Below are positions 51,830 through 63,930 of a stretch of 64,000 bases of DNA, piece by piece. The position numbers and the translations under genes were made by a program. Source of the stretch: Cyanoderma ruficeps (taxonomy: Eukaryota; Chordata; Aves; Passeriformes; Timaliidae); contig VZDJ01000219.1 in NCBI GenBank assembly GCA_008694505.1, positions 13,701,261 through 13,765,260 on the forward strand. Direction: 5' to 3'. Each line of letters starts with the position of its first letter. The stretch's first letter is position 1. A model generated the notes under the pieces. It saw nothing but the letters and a program-made list of their open reading frames with translations, was not told where the DNA came from and did no database searches.

Positions 51830-52012
51830 CAGGAATTCCTGGGACACTCCAGGGATGGGGATCCAAACCTCCCTGGGCACTGCCAAGGCCTGAGCACCCT
51901 TTCCATGGAGAAATTCCTGCTGCTGTCCACCCTGAGCCTCCCCTGAGGCCGTTCCCTCTCCTCCTGTCCCTGTTCCCTGGCTCCAACCCCATTCCAGGGA
52001 ATTGCAGAGGGA
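51830..52012 (-). mobile_element. CR1 LINE fragment
   Basis: Reverse copy of the family at 18.8 kb: GATCCAAACCTCCCTGGGCA, GAGCACCCTTTCCATGG, CCGTTCCCTCTCCTCCTGTC. Close identity over about 150 bp. Confidence 0.75.
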
Positions 52013-52117
52013 GAGGAGGCACAGCCTGATCACGACAACCGGTTGGGATGTTCAATTAGCACCTGGTGACCACGGAACTCGAGCTGCTCCTCCTCCTGTG
52101 CCCACCAGGCAGGCAGC

Positions 52118-52496
52118 TCAGCCTCCAAACAATCCCCTGCCCACCAGGGCCTGCTCAAAATGACACCTCAGAGAGTTTAATCCGAGCTCCAAGTGGATCT
52201 GGAAGGAAATCTGGGCTGATACAGCACTTGTTGAAGCTCCAGGTGAAGCAGAAGCAGCAAAAACCCCTCAGAGACTGAACACCAAACCAAAGTTGGCTGA
52301 GATGGAGGCTGTTGTTCAGCCTCCAAACAACCCCCTGCCCACCTGCTCAAAATGAGACCTCAGAGAGTTTAATCTGAGCTCCAAGTGGATCTGGAAGGAA
52401 ATTTGGGCTGACAGAGCACTTGTTGAAGCTCCAGGTGAAGCAGCAGCAGCAAAAACCCCTCAGAGACTGAACACCAAACCAAAGTTGGCTCTGTTG
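52118..52496. repeat. 198-bp tandem duplication
   Basis: Copies start CAGCCTCCAAAC at about 52,118 and 52,316 and share GAGCTCCAAGTGGATCTGGA and ACACCAAACCAAAGTTGGCT. Very similar, so fairly recent. Confidence 0.93.
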
Positions 52497-55234
52497 GAGT
52501 GTGGACTCTCTCCCAGCTGCTTCCAAGGAGAACAAGAGGTGGAAAAACTCCTCAAACTAAAAAAAACCTCCCCCCCCACCCACCTGTGAGCAACAGGGGA
52601 GGGAAGGGAAAGTACAGAAGGACCCGGAGAAAGGTCTGCCCTGCACCTCTGCTCTGCCCCAACTCCCTGAACCCCCGTGCTGACATTCCAAACCCTGCCA
52701 AGGAGCCTGGGAGTCACTCCTGTGCACGCTCAGCCTCCGAGGATCACAAAAAAACCGTGTGAGGCTGCAGGGAGGTCGGGCAGCCTGCCAGGATCCCACA
52801 TCAGTGCCCACCTGAAAATAAAACCGCAGCACAAGGCTGGCCCCAGCTGTGGGGGTGGAGGGGATTAAGGGAGGTTTAACAGGAAGATCTGAGGCTTTAT
52901 CTGTTCCTCACCTCCACCCTGCTGCTCCTTCAGAGGGCTCTTATTTAAAATTAAAAATTTAATAAAAAACAAAAAGAGGAAAAAGGATTGATTAAGCATA
53001 AAGGTGGAAGATGGAACGTTGGTGCTGCCTCACGCCCTGAGCAGATGGTGAGAGCCCAGAAAGGTTAAAAATTCAAGGCCTTGCTGTAGCTCTGACCTTC
53101 TATAAAAAAAAAACCCCTCCCTTGATCACTCAGGAATTATTAAAAGCACCTCAGAGGTTTCACTGTTCCCGTGCAGTTTCAGGGAGTCAAAACACGGATG
53201 GAAACACAGGAGTTCATTTTGCTGCAGGTTCTGTTTGCAATAAAGCTACAAACCAAACACGGCCTGCCCTGGGCTGGGCTCAGCAGAAAAAAGAGCTTTT
53301 TTTCCTCAGTGATAACTGTCAGCAGCTCCCAGCTCGAGGTGCAAGAAAATCCTTCGAAATTGGGATTTTTCCAGAGGTCAAGCTGTCTGCAACACACCCA
53401 GTGAGTGACTGGAAGTTATCAGCCTGAGTGTTTATTGAAGGAGGTTGTGGAATATTTAAAAATACTGAAATACCTTATAAGTGCTGCCCGTGTTGTCCGT
53501 GACACCTCAGGTAGGATTTCCTCAGCATTACCTGCCCCAAAAAGGTTCAAGGGAGAAGTTTTCTGGGGCTCAGCCACTTGTGGCCATAACAACTATGTTG
53601 CCTTGGGTTTGGAGAAAATTATTATTATATATAATATTAATATGTATATGATTAAATATTATGGTTTTTATATTCCTGAAGCCAAACCAGCAGAAGGTGC
53701 CAAATGTTTTGGCCACAATGAAGTGGAGATGATGGAAGGGGATGAGCCAGAAGCAGGTGAGACACCCAAGGGCTGCCTGAACCCCTCATTTACCAACCTG
53801 AGCACCCCAATCTCTCCAGGAACACCAAATTTACACAAAAAGCCACAAAAACCCAAATTTACACAGCCAAACACAACTCCAGAAGGCAGCAAGGCACCCC
53901 TGGAGGTCACCAGGGAAGGCTCAGAGGGCTCTCACTGCAATCCTCAGGGAGGGGAACACATTTTAAACTTCATTTCCCACTCAGATTTTAAACACTTCAT
54001 ATTTCTTTTTCTCATTTCCCAAGCAGACAGCAAGGCAGATGAAGCTGATACACGGCTCCTGCACTGCAAGCAGCCAAAAACGGAGTAAAAGTCCACTCCT
54101 GGGGAATATTGAATCAAGCAGACAGCGTGTCCTGACCACGATCAGATAGCACAGGACTGTTATTCACCTGAAGCCGACACACACCTGTCTGCAGCATCTG
54201 CAACAGCACCCAGATCAACCAGCACCTGCCCACCTGAGGAATTTGGGATGTTCTTTTGTCACAAATCTGGGTTTATTTTGAACATTTCATGGCCAGCTTG
54301 GGTTTGTTGCTTTGGGGGTTTTTTTGTTTGATTTGTTGGTTGTTTTTTTGATTTTTTTTTTTCTTAAAGGAATTAGCTGTTGTTTTTTTTTTTTCTGGTC
54401 ACACATGAAGGGTTAAAAATACCCCCAAAGCAGCATTTCTGAAACGTGTTGCACAGTCATCCTCCCCACACCAGAAAAGACAAACTGAAACCAAAGAGAA
54501 ACCAAAGACAGGAAACAGAGAGCCAAGAGCTACAGGGGAAGAGCCCTGAGAAGGCTTCAAGCAAATTGTGTTGACAAAGCTCCTCAAAATACCTTTCAAA
54601 AACACCAGAAGTTGAAGATATTTAAGGAAAACAACTGTGTGGGGTTTTTATTTGAAGGGTTCAGAGTTTCTAACCTGCACTTAGATATATAAATATTCCA
54701 GCCAGCCATAATTGCTTTACATCCCGAGGCTTTGATTCGCTTTCCTTCCACTTGAAGAAAACACTGGGAATTCAGCATCCCTCAGAAAGGATGTTGTGAT
54801 CTATTTTAAAAATATTAATCACAGCAGAAATGATGGGAAGCAGCATCTTCCTTGGAGGAGGCTGTTGAGGAAAGGGATTATTTTTCAAGGTTAGGAGGAA
54901 TTTGGAGACACAAGGACAAAGCGCCTCCTCTACTCGAGCCGTGGCCATTCCCAAGGGGAATAAACCATTTTTCCAGGTGTGATGGACATGGAAAAGGCAA
55001 AGAACCACCAAAGTGAGAGACAGCAGAGGAGGAGGAGCTGCCCCACTGTGCCCGGAGCAGGAAAATCCCATATCCAGGCAGGGAGAACTCACCCTGGAGC
55101 TGAGGATCCCTCTCTGGGGTGGAGGAATTCCTCCCATGGAAAAGCAGTTCCTGTGCCTTTGGGACACTTCTCCTCAGCAGGAGGCACTTTGTGAGGAGCC
55201 AGAGCTGCTCCAGGAATTTTGGGGCTGCTCCAGG

Positions 55235-55402
55235 GCTGCCCTGCTCTGGGAAATGGATTTTGGGATGTGCTGGGCTCCCACACTCTGGGAAATGGATTTT
55301 GGGGATGAGCTGGGCTCCTCTGCTCTGGGAAATGGATTTTGGGGTCAGCTGGGCTCCCACACTCTGGGAAATGGATTTTGGGCTGAGCTGGGCTCCCCAG
55401 GG
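55235..55402. repeat. 39-bp tandem repeat, four copies
   Basis: CTCTGGGAAATGGATTTTGG then GATGAGCTGGGCTCC units. Confidence 0.9.
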
Positions 55403-56834
55403 CTGGCGAGGAGCCCCGAGGAGCAGGAGCACAGGCAGCAGTGCCATGGCACCATTCCTGTCACACCTGTCCCCTGTGACCAGCCTGGAACACCCAGGAC
55501 GGCCAAACTGAGGTGGCAAACAGCAAAATTTGGGATGCAGCTCCCACCCCCTTTTTCCAGAGCACCCCTGGGTGCTGGGAGGGATTAAAGCAGCCCTTTT
55601 GTGAAATCCTCCATTTATCCAGTCCCCATTTCAGCCAAGCTCAGCCTACAGAGGGGACTTGACGTCAAGAACCCTTAAAAATAGCCCTGGATGTGTAGAA
55701 GAAAAAGCAAAATAAAAGCAGTTTCCTAATGCACACACAGCCTCGGTGCCAGCAGCAGCTTGTCTGCTTCCTCACAAGGCAGCACCAATTTGGGGTTTTC
55801 ATCCCTGCCTTTCGAGTTGTTTTTTTTTGGTTTTTTTTTTTTTAACTGAAGTAAAAACAAACCAGAAAAACCTTCCCTCGAACTAATAACTGCTGTCTCC
55901 TGAGCAGAGTTTAGTCAAAAATACCCCAAAGCAATAAAGCAGGAGGCTCGGCTGTGAATTTTACGATATTTACTACAGATTTTAAGAGTTTCCTTAACTT
56001 CCATGGCCTGCATTTTCCTCTCAGCACTGCTGCTGATCCTATTGACAGGCAGGGCTTTGATAGCCAGGCCTCCCAAAGCTTTCATAACTCCGCTGGAATC
56101 TAAAATTAGACAGCCACAGCCACCAAAATATCATTCAGTCCCCTTTTAAAGGGGCATCAGAGAAACCTGAGCGAGTAATTGGCATCCTCACAGGAAAACA
56201 CGTTGTCCAACCACGTTTCACGCGTGTGTAGAGAATATAATCCACCAAAAATACCATTTTTGATGCTAATTAAAAAGCCTCTCTTTCAGACAAGCAAGCA
56301 ATTCCCACAGCTCGGATTCCCAGCAATGGGCACAGCAATTTTCAGGGAGAAGAGGAAGAAAAACCACAAGGACCTGGTGGCTTCAGGGGCAGCAGCTCAC
56401 AGGGGATTCAATTTAAATGCTAAAGACGCCCCAGCAAAAATTCACTGGAGGGATTGGGTCCACCACGAACTCGTGGATACAGGTAAATAAATCCAATATT
56501 GCCAGCACACCAAAAACATTGCAAAACGACAGAGTTCCACCTCTGGGGCTGCTTCATTTACAGGAACCATCCACGGAACGGTCAGTGTTAAAAACCTCCT
56601 GGATTTTATAGCATTTTGTGGCAGGTCTTTGTGAATTACTGTGTAAATTTCAGTGCTAATGCTTGGCTGTGAGCACACGCTGACAGCCCAGTCTTCCATC
56701 AACATAAAATAAAATAAACGGGCTCGATAAACGGAGATTCGCAGCGGCATAAATTAAAAAAAAAGGGAGTTTTCAACACGGCAAAGGGCAACCTTTTATA
56801 GGGACTACGAGTGATAAAAACACCCAGACCCCAA

Positions 56835-57085
56835 ACGTGGTGGAGTGCCCATCTCTGGAGGTGTCCAGGGAACAGATTCCACAGAGCTGCGTGTTTCTCC
56901 TGGAAAATGGGCAGCTCCAGAGATGGAATTCTGCTTTTAATTTCATTTTTCTGTGTGAAGGCAATATTGGACTTACCTGTAACTGAGAGACCTGGAGGGG
57001 GCACTCAGTGCTCTGGTGACAAGGTGGGACTGGCCACGAGCTGGACTCATCTTGGGAATCTTTTCCAGCCTAAATAATTCTAATA
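56835..57085 (+). mobile_element. CR1-like LINE fragments
   Basis: Blocks CACTCAGTGCTCTGGTGACA and GGGAATCTTTTCCAGCCTAA then ATAATTCTAATAA, shared with the 18.8 kb copy. A neighbouring piece (56.85-56.93 kb) reads in the CR1 style but is more diverged. Confidence 0.65.
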
Positions 57086-57534
57086 AATGATAAATAATTC
57101 TGGGGTTGTGTGTGGTTTCATTAGTAGGGTGGTGCTGGAATTGGGAATTTGTGGCAAACACGCCGTGCCTTCCCCACACTGCTGCTCTCGGCTTTGTGGG
57201 GTTTTCTTGTGGTTATTTAGGACTTTTTTTAATGCTTTTCTAATTAATATTTCACCCCCAGGAGAAGAAAACGCTCTCTTCAGAGTGGGAATGTTTTGGT
57301 GATGTCCTTGACTTCCCCCCAGCATTCCAGGGAAATATTCCCATCCCACTTTTGGGGATCTCAGCAGATCCAGAGCCAGAGCTGCTCCCCTGGAAAAAAC
57401 CAGCTGGAGCCACAGGAGCTGGGTTGGGAGGCCCAGAGAAGCTGAAAACTCAGCAGAGACACCCTTTTATCACTCCAGGAACACAAAAGGAGCTGAACCC
57501 CAAAATCCCGAGAACTCTGCAGCAGGCGAAGTGC

Positions 57535-57610
57535 TCACCCTGGAATTCCTGGCCTACAATTCACCCTGGAATTCCTGGCCTACAATTCACCCTGGAATTC
57601 CTGGCCTACG
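57535..57610. repeat. 26-bp tandem repeat, three copies
   Basis: CACCCTGGAATTCCTGGCCT then ACAATT units; each contains a GAATTC site. Confidence 0.9.
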
Positions 57611-58784
57611 GCTGACGAGGGTTAAAAACACCCCAAAGGTGATGGCGGAGTCCTTTAAGGCTGAATTCAACCTGGATTTTATTACCTTTTAAAGGTAAAC
57701 CTGCGTTTTATCACGACTTCCCCCTGTGTAAATCGAGGTTTCCTGTCACCTCCACCTTGTATTTTAGCAACAAAGCAAAACAATGCGAGGGTGAAAACAT
57801 TGAATCCCTGAGATATGAAATCCCAATATCCCGGGAACTCCACAGCACAGGCCCTGCCCCATCCTGGGCTGTAAAAACTCCACTTAACCCCAGCCAGATT
57901 GCAATTAATATTAACGACCTACAGGCCGAGTTCAGCCCAGCATTAACATTATTATAAAATACTCCACACTCCAAGATTTCCTGTTGGATAGCTGAGAAGT
58001 GTGGAAAACTCTCCTTCATTAAATTTAAATCGACTCATTAATAAAATATGGAGGATGTGCTACTTTAAGGCAGGAGGAGGGAAAAAAAAATTATAAATCG
58101 GTGATAACGTTATTTCTATTTTTAAATCCATCCCACAGAGTCACCCAAGATAGACGAGAAGTGCTAAGCCCATCCCACCAGCTTATTTATTTATTTAATG
58201 CCTCTTCCACGCTATTTTTACCAGCAGAAGCCAGCAAAAGGCATCCATTAGAAAAATTACACTGCTGAGAGTCTTCCTCACGCCAGACAAGTGGCAGATC
58301 TGGCTGAAAGCAGCCTCACAAGAGAGATTTTTTTTCTTTTTCCCCCCTTTTCCTGTAGGATTCTGGAATAAAAAAAGCGAATTTTATTTTATTTTTGCAG
58401 CCTCAGCTCAGCCTGAGCTTCTCTGTGCAAAATCTGTATTTGTCAGGCCTTACTCACTCCCCAGGCTCTCCCTTTTCATTCCTGCATTTCCTGCAAGGTT
58501 TTGATTTTCTCAGGAATCCACGGCCTGAACACAGCGACAGCCAAAGGTGGAGGCAAGGCTCGGGCTGGGGTTTTTCTTTTCAAACCTCTTGCTGTACACA
58601 CAGCAAATAAACGAAAGGAAACACCCCGGCCCCGTGGGGATTGCATCACTGCGCAGAAGGGAAACAAAAATAAAAAGAAGAGTGACGAATCTTTCCGTTT
58701 TAAAGGAATTTATGCAACAAATGTTGGGTTTTCTTGGGAAAATATTTCGATTCCTCATCACGAACACAGAGCAGTGAGGTGCCA

Positions 58785-58850
58785 CCTCCAGGAATTCCTG
58801 GGACAGCTCCAGGGACGGGCACTCCAAACCTCCCTGGCACGGGGAACTCT
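58785..58850 (-). mobile_element. short CR1-like fragment
   Basis: About 65 bp resembling the 51.8 kb copy (AGGAATTCCTGGGACAGCTC, CACTCCAAACCTCCCTGG). Too short to place with certainty. Confidence 0.4.
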
Positions 58851-59338
58851 GCCCACAGCCGGTGCCCACAAGTGTCAGCAGCAGAAAGCTGAATAAAAAA
58901 ATAAATTATGCCATTGTGTGGGCAGAAAGATCCCCCCAGTCAACTCCACAGCCTGGATCAAAATTCTGAATATTCTCTCTGTTTGGAATTCAGCCTGGAG
59001 CCAGGCCTGGCTTGGGCAGCACAGCCTCTGCCACAGCTTTGATTTCGGAGATATTTCGGAGATATTCTGAATATTCAGCACGTGAGCCTTGGAAAGCAGA
59101 TTATACCCCGCCAGCAGTAGGCAGGACTCGAAGCAAACTGCTGGAAAAACAAAATTTAACACTTCACATCCCCTTTTTTTTTTTCCCCCCAAAATCTGGG
59201 AGCCTCTTTATATTCTTATAGTATTTATTAACTCCCAGCAGGAGCGCATCCACGCTGAAACACGGCTACCTACAATCTGATTTTTCGGGGTAGAAACACG
59301 ATTAATTTCACCCTTTTGGAGAGGCCCAGTGCACCTAC

Positions 59339-59575
59339 CGTGGGGCAGCGTGATGTTCGCCCCGTCGATGATGGCCTGTGCCAGCTCGTGGTCGTTGCTC
59401 TCGAAGGCGTGGGCAGCAGCTTTGAGGGCATCCCAAATCTCCTTCCTGCCCTCGAAGGCCGGCGCCGTGTCCCAGAATTCATCCCTCTTACTGCGGAGCT
59501 GCCCGTCCGTCATGGGGTAATCGCTCTTCCATTTGGGTTTCTCCTTCTTCAGGGGTTGGTTCCGACCCAGAGCCA
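59339..59575 (-). CDS. UBTD2: UBTD2 coding exon 2 (N-terminal UBTD domain)
   Basis: This exon encodes roughly residues 24-103. It completes a split Val codon, then [60 protein letters not shown] and [18 protein letters not shown] plus the first base of Gly. This is the conserved helical N-terminal UBTD domain. The acceptor is CCCCACAG before TGGCTC and the donor is G followed by GTAGGT. The phases match exon 3 at 44695 across a 14.6 kb intron. Exon 1, with the short N-terminus, lies beyond 64,000. Confidence 0.97.
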
Positions 59576-59870
59576 CTGTGGGGAGGGGGGAAAAAAGAAA
59601 CAAATTAATCTTTTAAGATTGATAAGAAATGACGCCACGAAATTCCCTTTGGGTCGCTCTGGGTTTGCGGAGCTGGATTGACAACCCTCGTCCCATCTTG
59701 TTCCCGAGGCGATGCAGAGGGACACAAGAGGGGTGTTATTCGTGGCTCAAATGTTTTATTTATTGAGGGAATTGTGTTTTTAGCAGTCTCGTGTGGTCAA
59801 AACCAGCCTCAGAGTCTCAGTTTTCCCAAGAGGTCAAAGCACCGTGGGGCTTAGAGAAGGGGGATGATAT

Positions 59871-59911
59871 GGATGTGGGCCGTGCAATTGTCATTTGCTA
59901 CTTTTAATTAG
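59871..59911 (+). repeat. inverted repeat, left arm
   Basis: GGATGTGGGCCGTGCAATTG then TCATTTGCTACTTTTAATTA and G. It is the reverse complement of 60798-60838 with one mismatch in 41 bases. Weaker similarity continues about 30 bases inward (CTGGCTTCGTTTCTGTGCAA). Confidence 0.93.
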
Positions 59912-60384
59912 CATCTGGCTTCGTTTCTGTGCAAACGCACCCCCCTGCTCGCTGACTTCCCCTGGCAATCCAGGAATCCAGCAAGGTTTAAAGATGATTT
60001 CCCCTCTCGTTTCCCTCCTTTTCAATAAACACAAACCCATTTGTTCCCCTTTAACTACAGCTGGTTTTGTGTAACAGCCACTCTGAGGCGGTCGCACAGG
60101 TACAAAAGTTGAGAGATTGAAACTCCCTGCTCGCTCCCCAGTCAGTGCCTGGTGCTGCAGCGAGAGATTCCAAGCTCACAGAGGTTTTAAGGAGACCAAA
60201 ACCCCACAGGAGGTGAAGCCACACGACCTTATTCAGTCTGACCCCACAGGAGCAAAGAATGCTTTGATAACTCAGGATGACAGACAGGTTTATGAACCTG
60301 GAGTCATGGAAAAGAGGAGTTGGAAAAGGATTCCTGCTAGGGAAGTGACACCGCCAACCATGCAGAGGAATGAGCTTTCTCTGG

Positions 60385-60775
60385 ATTAAAAAACAGGGGA
60401 GAATGGGTTGGGCTGGAAGGAACCTTAAAGCTCATCCTGTTCCAGCCCCTGCCATGGTCAGGGCCACCTTCCACTGCCCCAGGGTGCTCCAACCCCATCC
60501 AGCCTGGCCTTGGACACTGCCAGGGATGGGGCCACACAGCTGAATTTCTTCCTAATACCCAGTCTAAACCTTCCCTACTGAAGCCATTCCCCATGTCCTG
60601 TCACTCCATCCCTTGGAAATCCTCTCTCTCCGTCTCATTGGCTCCTTCAGGCCCTGCAAGGCCACAGTTGTGTCACCCCAAAGCTTCTCCTCTCCAGGTG
60701 AACAATCCCAGCTCTCCCAGCCTTTCCTCCCTCCATCCCTCCAGTCCTGGTGGCCTCCTCTGGAGGATGCATTTG
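60385..60775 (-). mobile_element. CR1 LINE 3' fragment
   Basis: Long reverse CR1 3' end: GGAAGGAACCTTAAAGCTCA, CCTGGCCTTGGACACTGCCA, CTTCTCCTCTCCAGGTGAAC and GGTGGCCTCCTCTGG. It lies between the two arms of the inverted repeat at 59.87 and 60.80 kb. Confidence 0.92.
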
Positions 60776-60797
60776 CACAGGAACAAAGCCAGCTCTC

Positions 60798-60838
60798 CTA
60801 ATTAAAAGTAGCAAATGACAATTGCAGGGCCCACATCC
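60798..60838 (-). repeat. inverted repeat, right arm
   Basis: Reverse complement of the arm at 59,871; the inward continuation TTGCACAGGAACAAAGCCAG also matches. The two arms enclose about 890 bp with a minus-strand CR1. Confidence 0.93.
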
Positions 60839-62464
60839 CCAGACTCCAGCTGTTCCTCCACAGAACCCAACAACCAGAGACGTCTGAATCCTTTCAAGTG
60901 ACCACAAGCATTTATTGCTTTTTGTTTCCACGGGATTGGTTCCATTTGCTTTCCAAAGCAGCGCTGACCATTTAGCAGACTGCAGAGCAGCAAAGCCCAG
61001 TGTTTACAAAACACCGAGTTTTCCTGGCACAGCCCAGCCTTTCCCAGTCCAAGGCTCAGCTCAGCACAGACAGCCTGGAAGATGATGCTGGGGCAGCCTG
61101 GAACAATGGGGTTGTGCATGAGAAACCCTGCACATTTCTAAAATTCTAAAAAAACACGACGTGGGAAAACACTGCAGCAAGGAATTGTTTCCTTGCTAAG
61201 GCTCAGCAGCCAGAGCGTGACATTTTCAGCCAGACAGAACAGGACACTGCAAGAAATTTGGGTCAGTGGATGTCTTTTTGTTGGTTTTTTTTTTTCCCAT
61301 TCCACTTTAGCTCACATCTGTCTGCAGGTCCACTCAGTGGATGCTGATTTCTCCCACAGGGCGCTCTCCCTGTCCCCAAACATCAATTATGGAAGCAGGT
61401 TAAAGGCACTTCCCGCAGCCCATCCCTCTCCCTGCTCCCCTCTCTGCCCCAGACAGCGCCCAGATTTATTCACATTTATTGCTCCTCACTCCAGCAGAGC
61501 CTCAGATCCCCTCACAGCCTCCAACAGCTCCTCCCTGGAGATCCCATCCTTCCTACCCAGACAGCGGCGATGATAAACCCGGTGATAAATTCTTGTTTTT
61601 GCCCAGTTGGAAGGAAGGGTGGCGGGAGAAAGCGACTCTCCAAACGGCTCAAAAAGCCAAATCCACTCTGACAAGCCATCCATCCCAGCACTAAGCCTTT
61701 GAACACAGCTTGGCTTCGGCACGAGCCAGTATTTAAAAAGATCTTTGGCGTGTTTATCATTTATTAGAAGTGCTTCAAGGATCCCCCAAAAGCTTTCTGC
61801 CTCCCCTGAAGAAATATTCATTATTTAGCTCTGTGCATAGATGGGGCAGAAAGGACGTGAGAAACTTACGCCATGTGAAAAAAAATAACTGGTAAAAAGG
61901 GCCAAATATTTCCCTTTCCAGGCCGTGTTTTAGTCACTAAAGCAAAACACGTGAATTTCTACAACCAAACTTTCTGACCACATCAAAGCGCTTTCCCCTT
62001 TCTGTTAACAAGGCTGATAAAGAAACAAACATCCACAGTCTGAACCACTTAGAAGTATTTACAGTGTCAGTTTTCTATTCCTGCCTTCGGAAGGAAATTA
62101 GAGCTCAGGAGGGAGCGTTGACTCCATCTAAGACCGTGCACATCACAGGCACCACCAGCCTGCACCATCCAGAAGAGAGAGAGCAGCATCCACATTAATT
62201 TTTCATCTTACATCGCTCCAACACGAGTGAGGAATTATTAATACCCTGCTGGAAAGCAGGAATTGTTTTCTAAATGCCAAGAAGGCACGTTCTCTCTGAA
62301 GCAACTCTCCAAGTCGCCATCTCAGCAGAGGCCAGTGGTGGCTCATATTTTTGGCAAGGGATTTATTTAGAAGGGAATACGGTAATCAGCACCAGTCTAC
62401 TTTTCAAGAAGTGAAGTATCAGCAGCAACGCTCCAAAATAAGTTAGGCTGTTCTTGTTCCAACA

Positions 62465-62760
62465 GCTCAGGTGTGCAGGGCAAGAAATTCATAAAATTTA
62501 GGGTGGAAAAGCCCTCCAAGGCCATCGAGCCCAACCCATGCCCCATCCCCACCTTGTCCCCAGGCCAGAGCAGGAATTGGACACTCCAAAGATTGGATCC
62601 CAACCTCCCTGGGCAGCCCCTGCCAATGTCTGCTCGAAAAGGTGGTGATGGATCAAAGACCGGACACAAACTCTTCTTTGGGGGTTCTTTCCCCATCCTA
62701 ATGATTCTGTCTAAGGCCTCCAAGTGCCCCCAAACCAGTGGCACACGTCCTAAATCCTGT
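62465..62760 (-). mobile_element. CR1 LINE fragment (other subfamily)
   Basis: Reverse copy with GGTGGAAAAGCCCTCCAAGG and CCATCGAGCCCAACCCATG, then CCAACCTCCCTGGGCAGCCC. The first block is typical of another avian CR1 subfamily. The right end is uncertain. Confidence 0.7.
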
Positions 62761-63111
62761 AGGATTCAGCAGCATAACCTCTTTTCCCTTCACAGGCAGA
62801 GATTCCTGAGATCCTTGAGGCAGCTACTCCTGCCTGCCCCACTGATCTCCTGGCAGACTACAAAGTCTTATTTTTAAAAGGAAAAGCGCATTTCTCCAAT
62901 CCTCGCCGACTGTTTTACAACCTGAATTGTAAATTTATTTCCCCTTCCCCGCAGCTTCCCATCAAAGCCATGAATCTGTAAGGTTATCTCCGCTCCTTTT
63001 GGAGCCAGCTTATGCAGATAAACCCAGATATTTAAATCAGTTTCTTAACACAACGTCAAGAAATGTCTCAGTGGAAGCTCTTTGGAACAGCTGGTGTGTT
63101 TGTTATGTCAC

Positions 63112-63930
63112 TATCACCGTGGATATCACCGTGGATATCACCGTGGATATCACATCACTGTGGATATCACTGTGGATATCACCGTGGATATCACTGTGGA
63201 TATCACCGTGGATATCACTGTGGATATCACATTGGATATCACCGTGGATATCACATCACTGTGGATATCACCGTGGATATCACTGTGGATATCACCGTGG
63301 ATATCACATCACTGTGGATATCACTGTGGATATCACCGTGGATATCACCGTGGATATCACCGTGGATATCACTGTGGATATCACATTGGATATCACATCA
63401 CCGTGGATATCACTGTGGATATCACCGTGGATATCACATCACTGTGGATATCACTGTGGATATCACCGTGGATATCACCGTGGATATCACCGTGGATATC
63501 ACTGTGGATATCACATCACTGTGGATATCACTGTGGATATCACTGTGGATATCACCGTGGATATCACATCACTGTGGATATCACTGTGGATATCACCGTG
63601 GATATCACCGTGGATATCACATCACTGTGGATATCACTGTGGATATCACTGTGGATATCACCGTGGATATCACATCACTGTGGATATCACTGTGGATATC
63701 ACCGTGGATATCACCGTGGATATCACATCACTGTGGATATCACTGTGGATATCACTGTGGATATCACCGTGGATATCACATCACTGTGGATATCACTGTG
63801 GATATCACCGTGGATATCACCGTGGATATCACATCACTGTGGATATCACTGTGGATATCACTGTGGATATCACCGTGGATATCACATCACTGTGGATATC
63901 ACTGTGGATATCACCGTGGATATCACTGGA
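63112..63930. repeat. 12-bp GATATC minisatellite with 53-bp higher-order units
   Basis: About 65 units of CACTGTGGATAT or CACCGTGGATAT, each with one GATATC site. Units are grouped: a 5-base insert (CACAT) recurs after every four units over much of the array, making a 53-bp higher-order period. As 53 is not a multiple of 3, the reading frame rotates and several long false frames (DITV, SLWI, CGYH) arise. Confidence 0.95.

Larger units (their letters stand above)
44696..59338 (-). other. UBTD2: UBTD2 intron 2
   Basis: A 14.6 kb intron with no internal gene. It carries a repeated 344-bp unit (44.7-45.5 and 48.5 kb), minisatellites of 20, 60, 198, 39 and 26 bp, and CR1 fragments. Stretches 48.8-50.2, 52.9-54.9 and 55.6-56.8 kb show nothing I can name. 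Confidence 0.85.
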
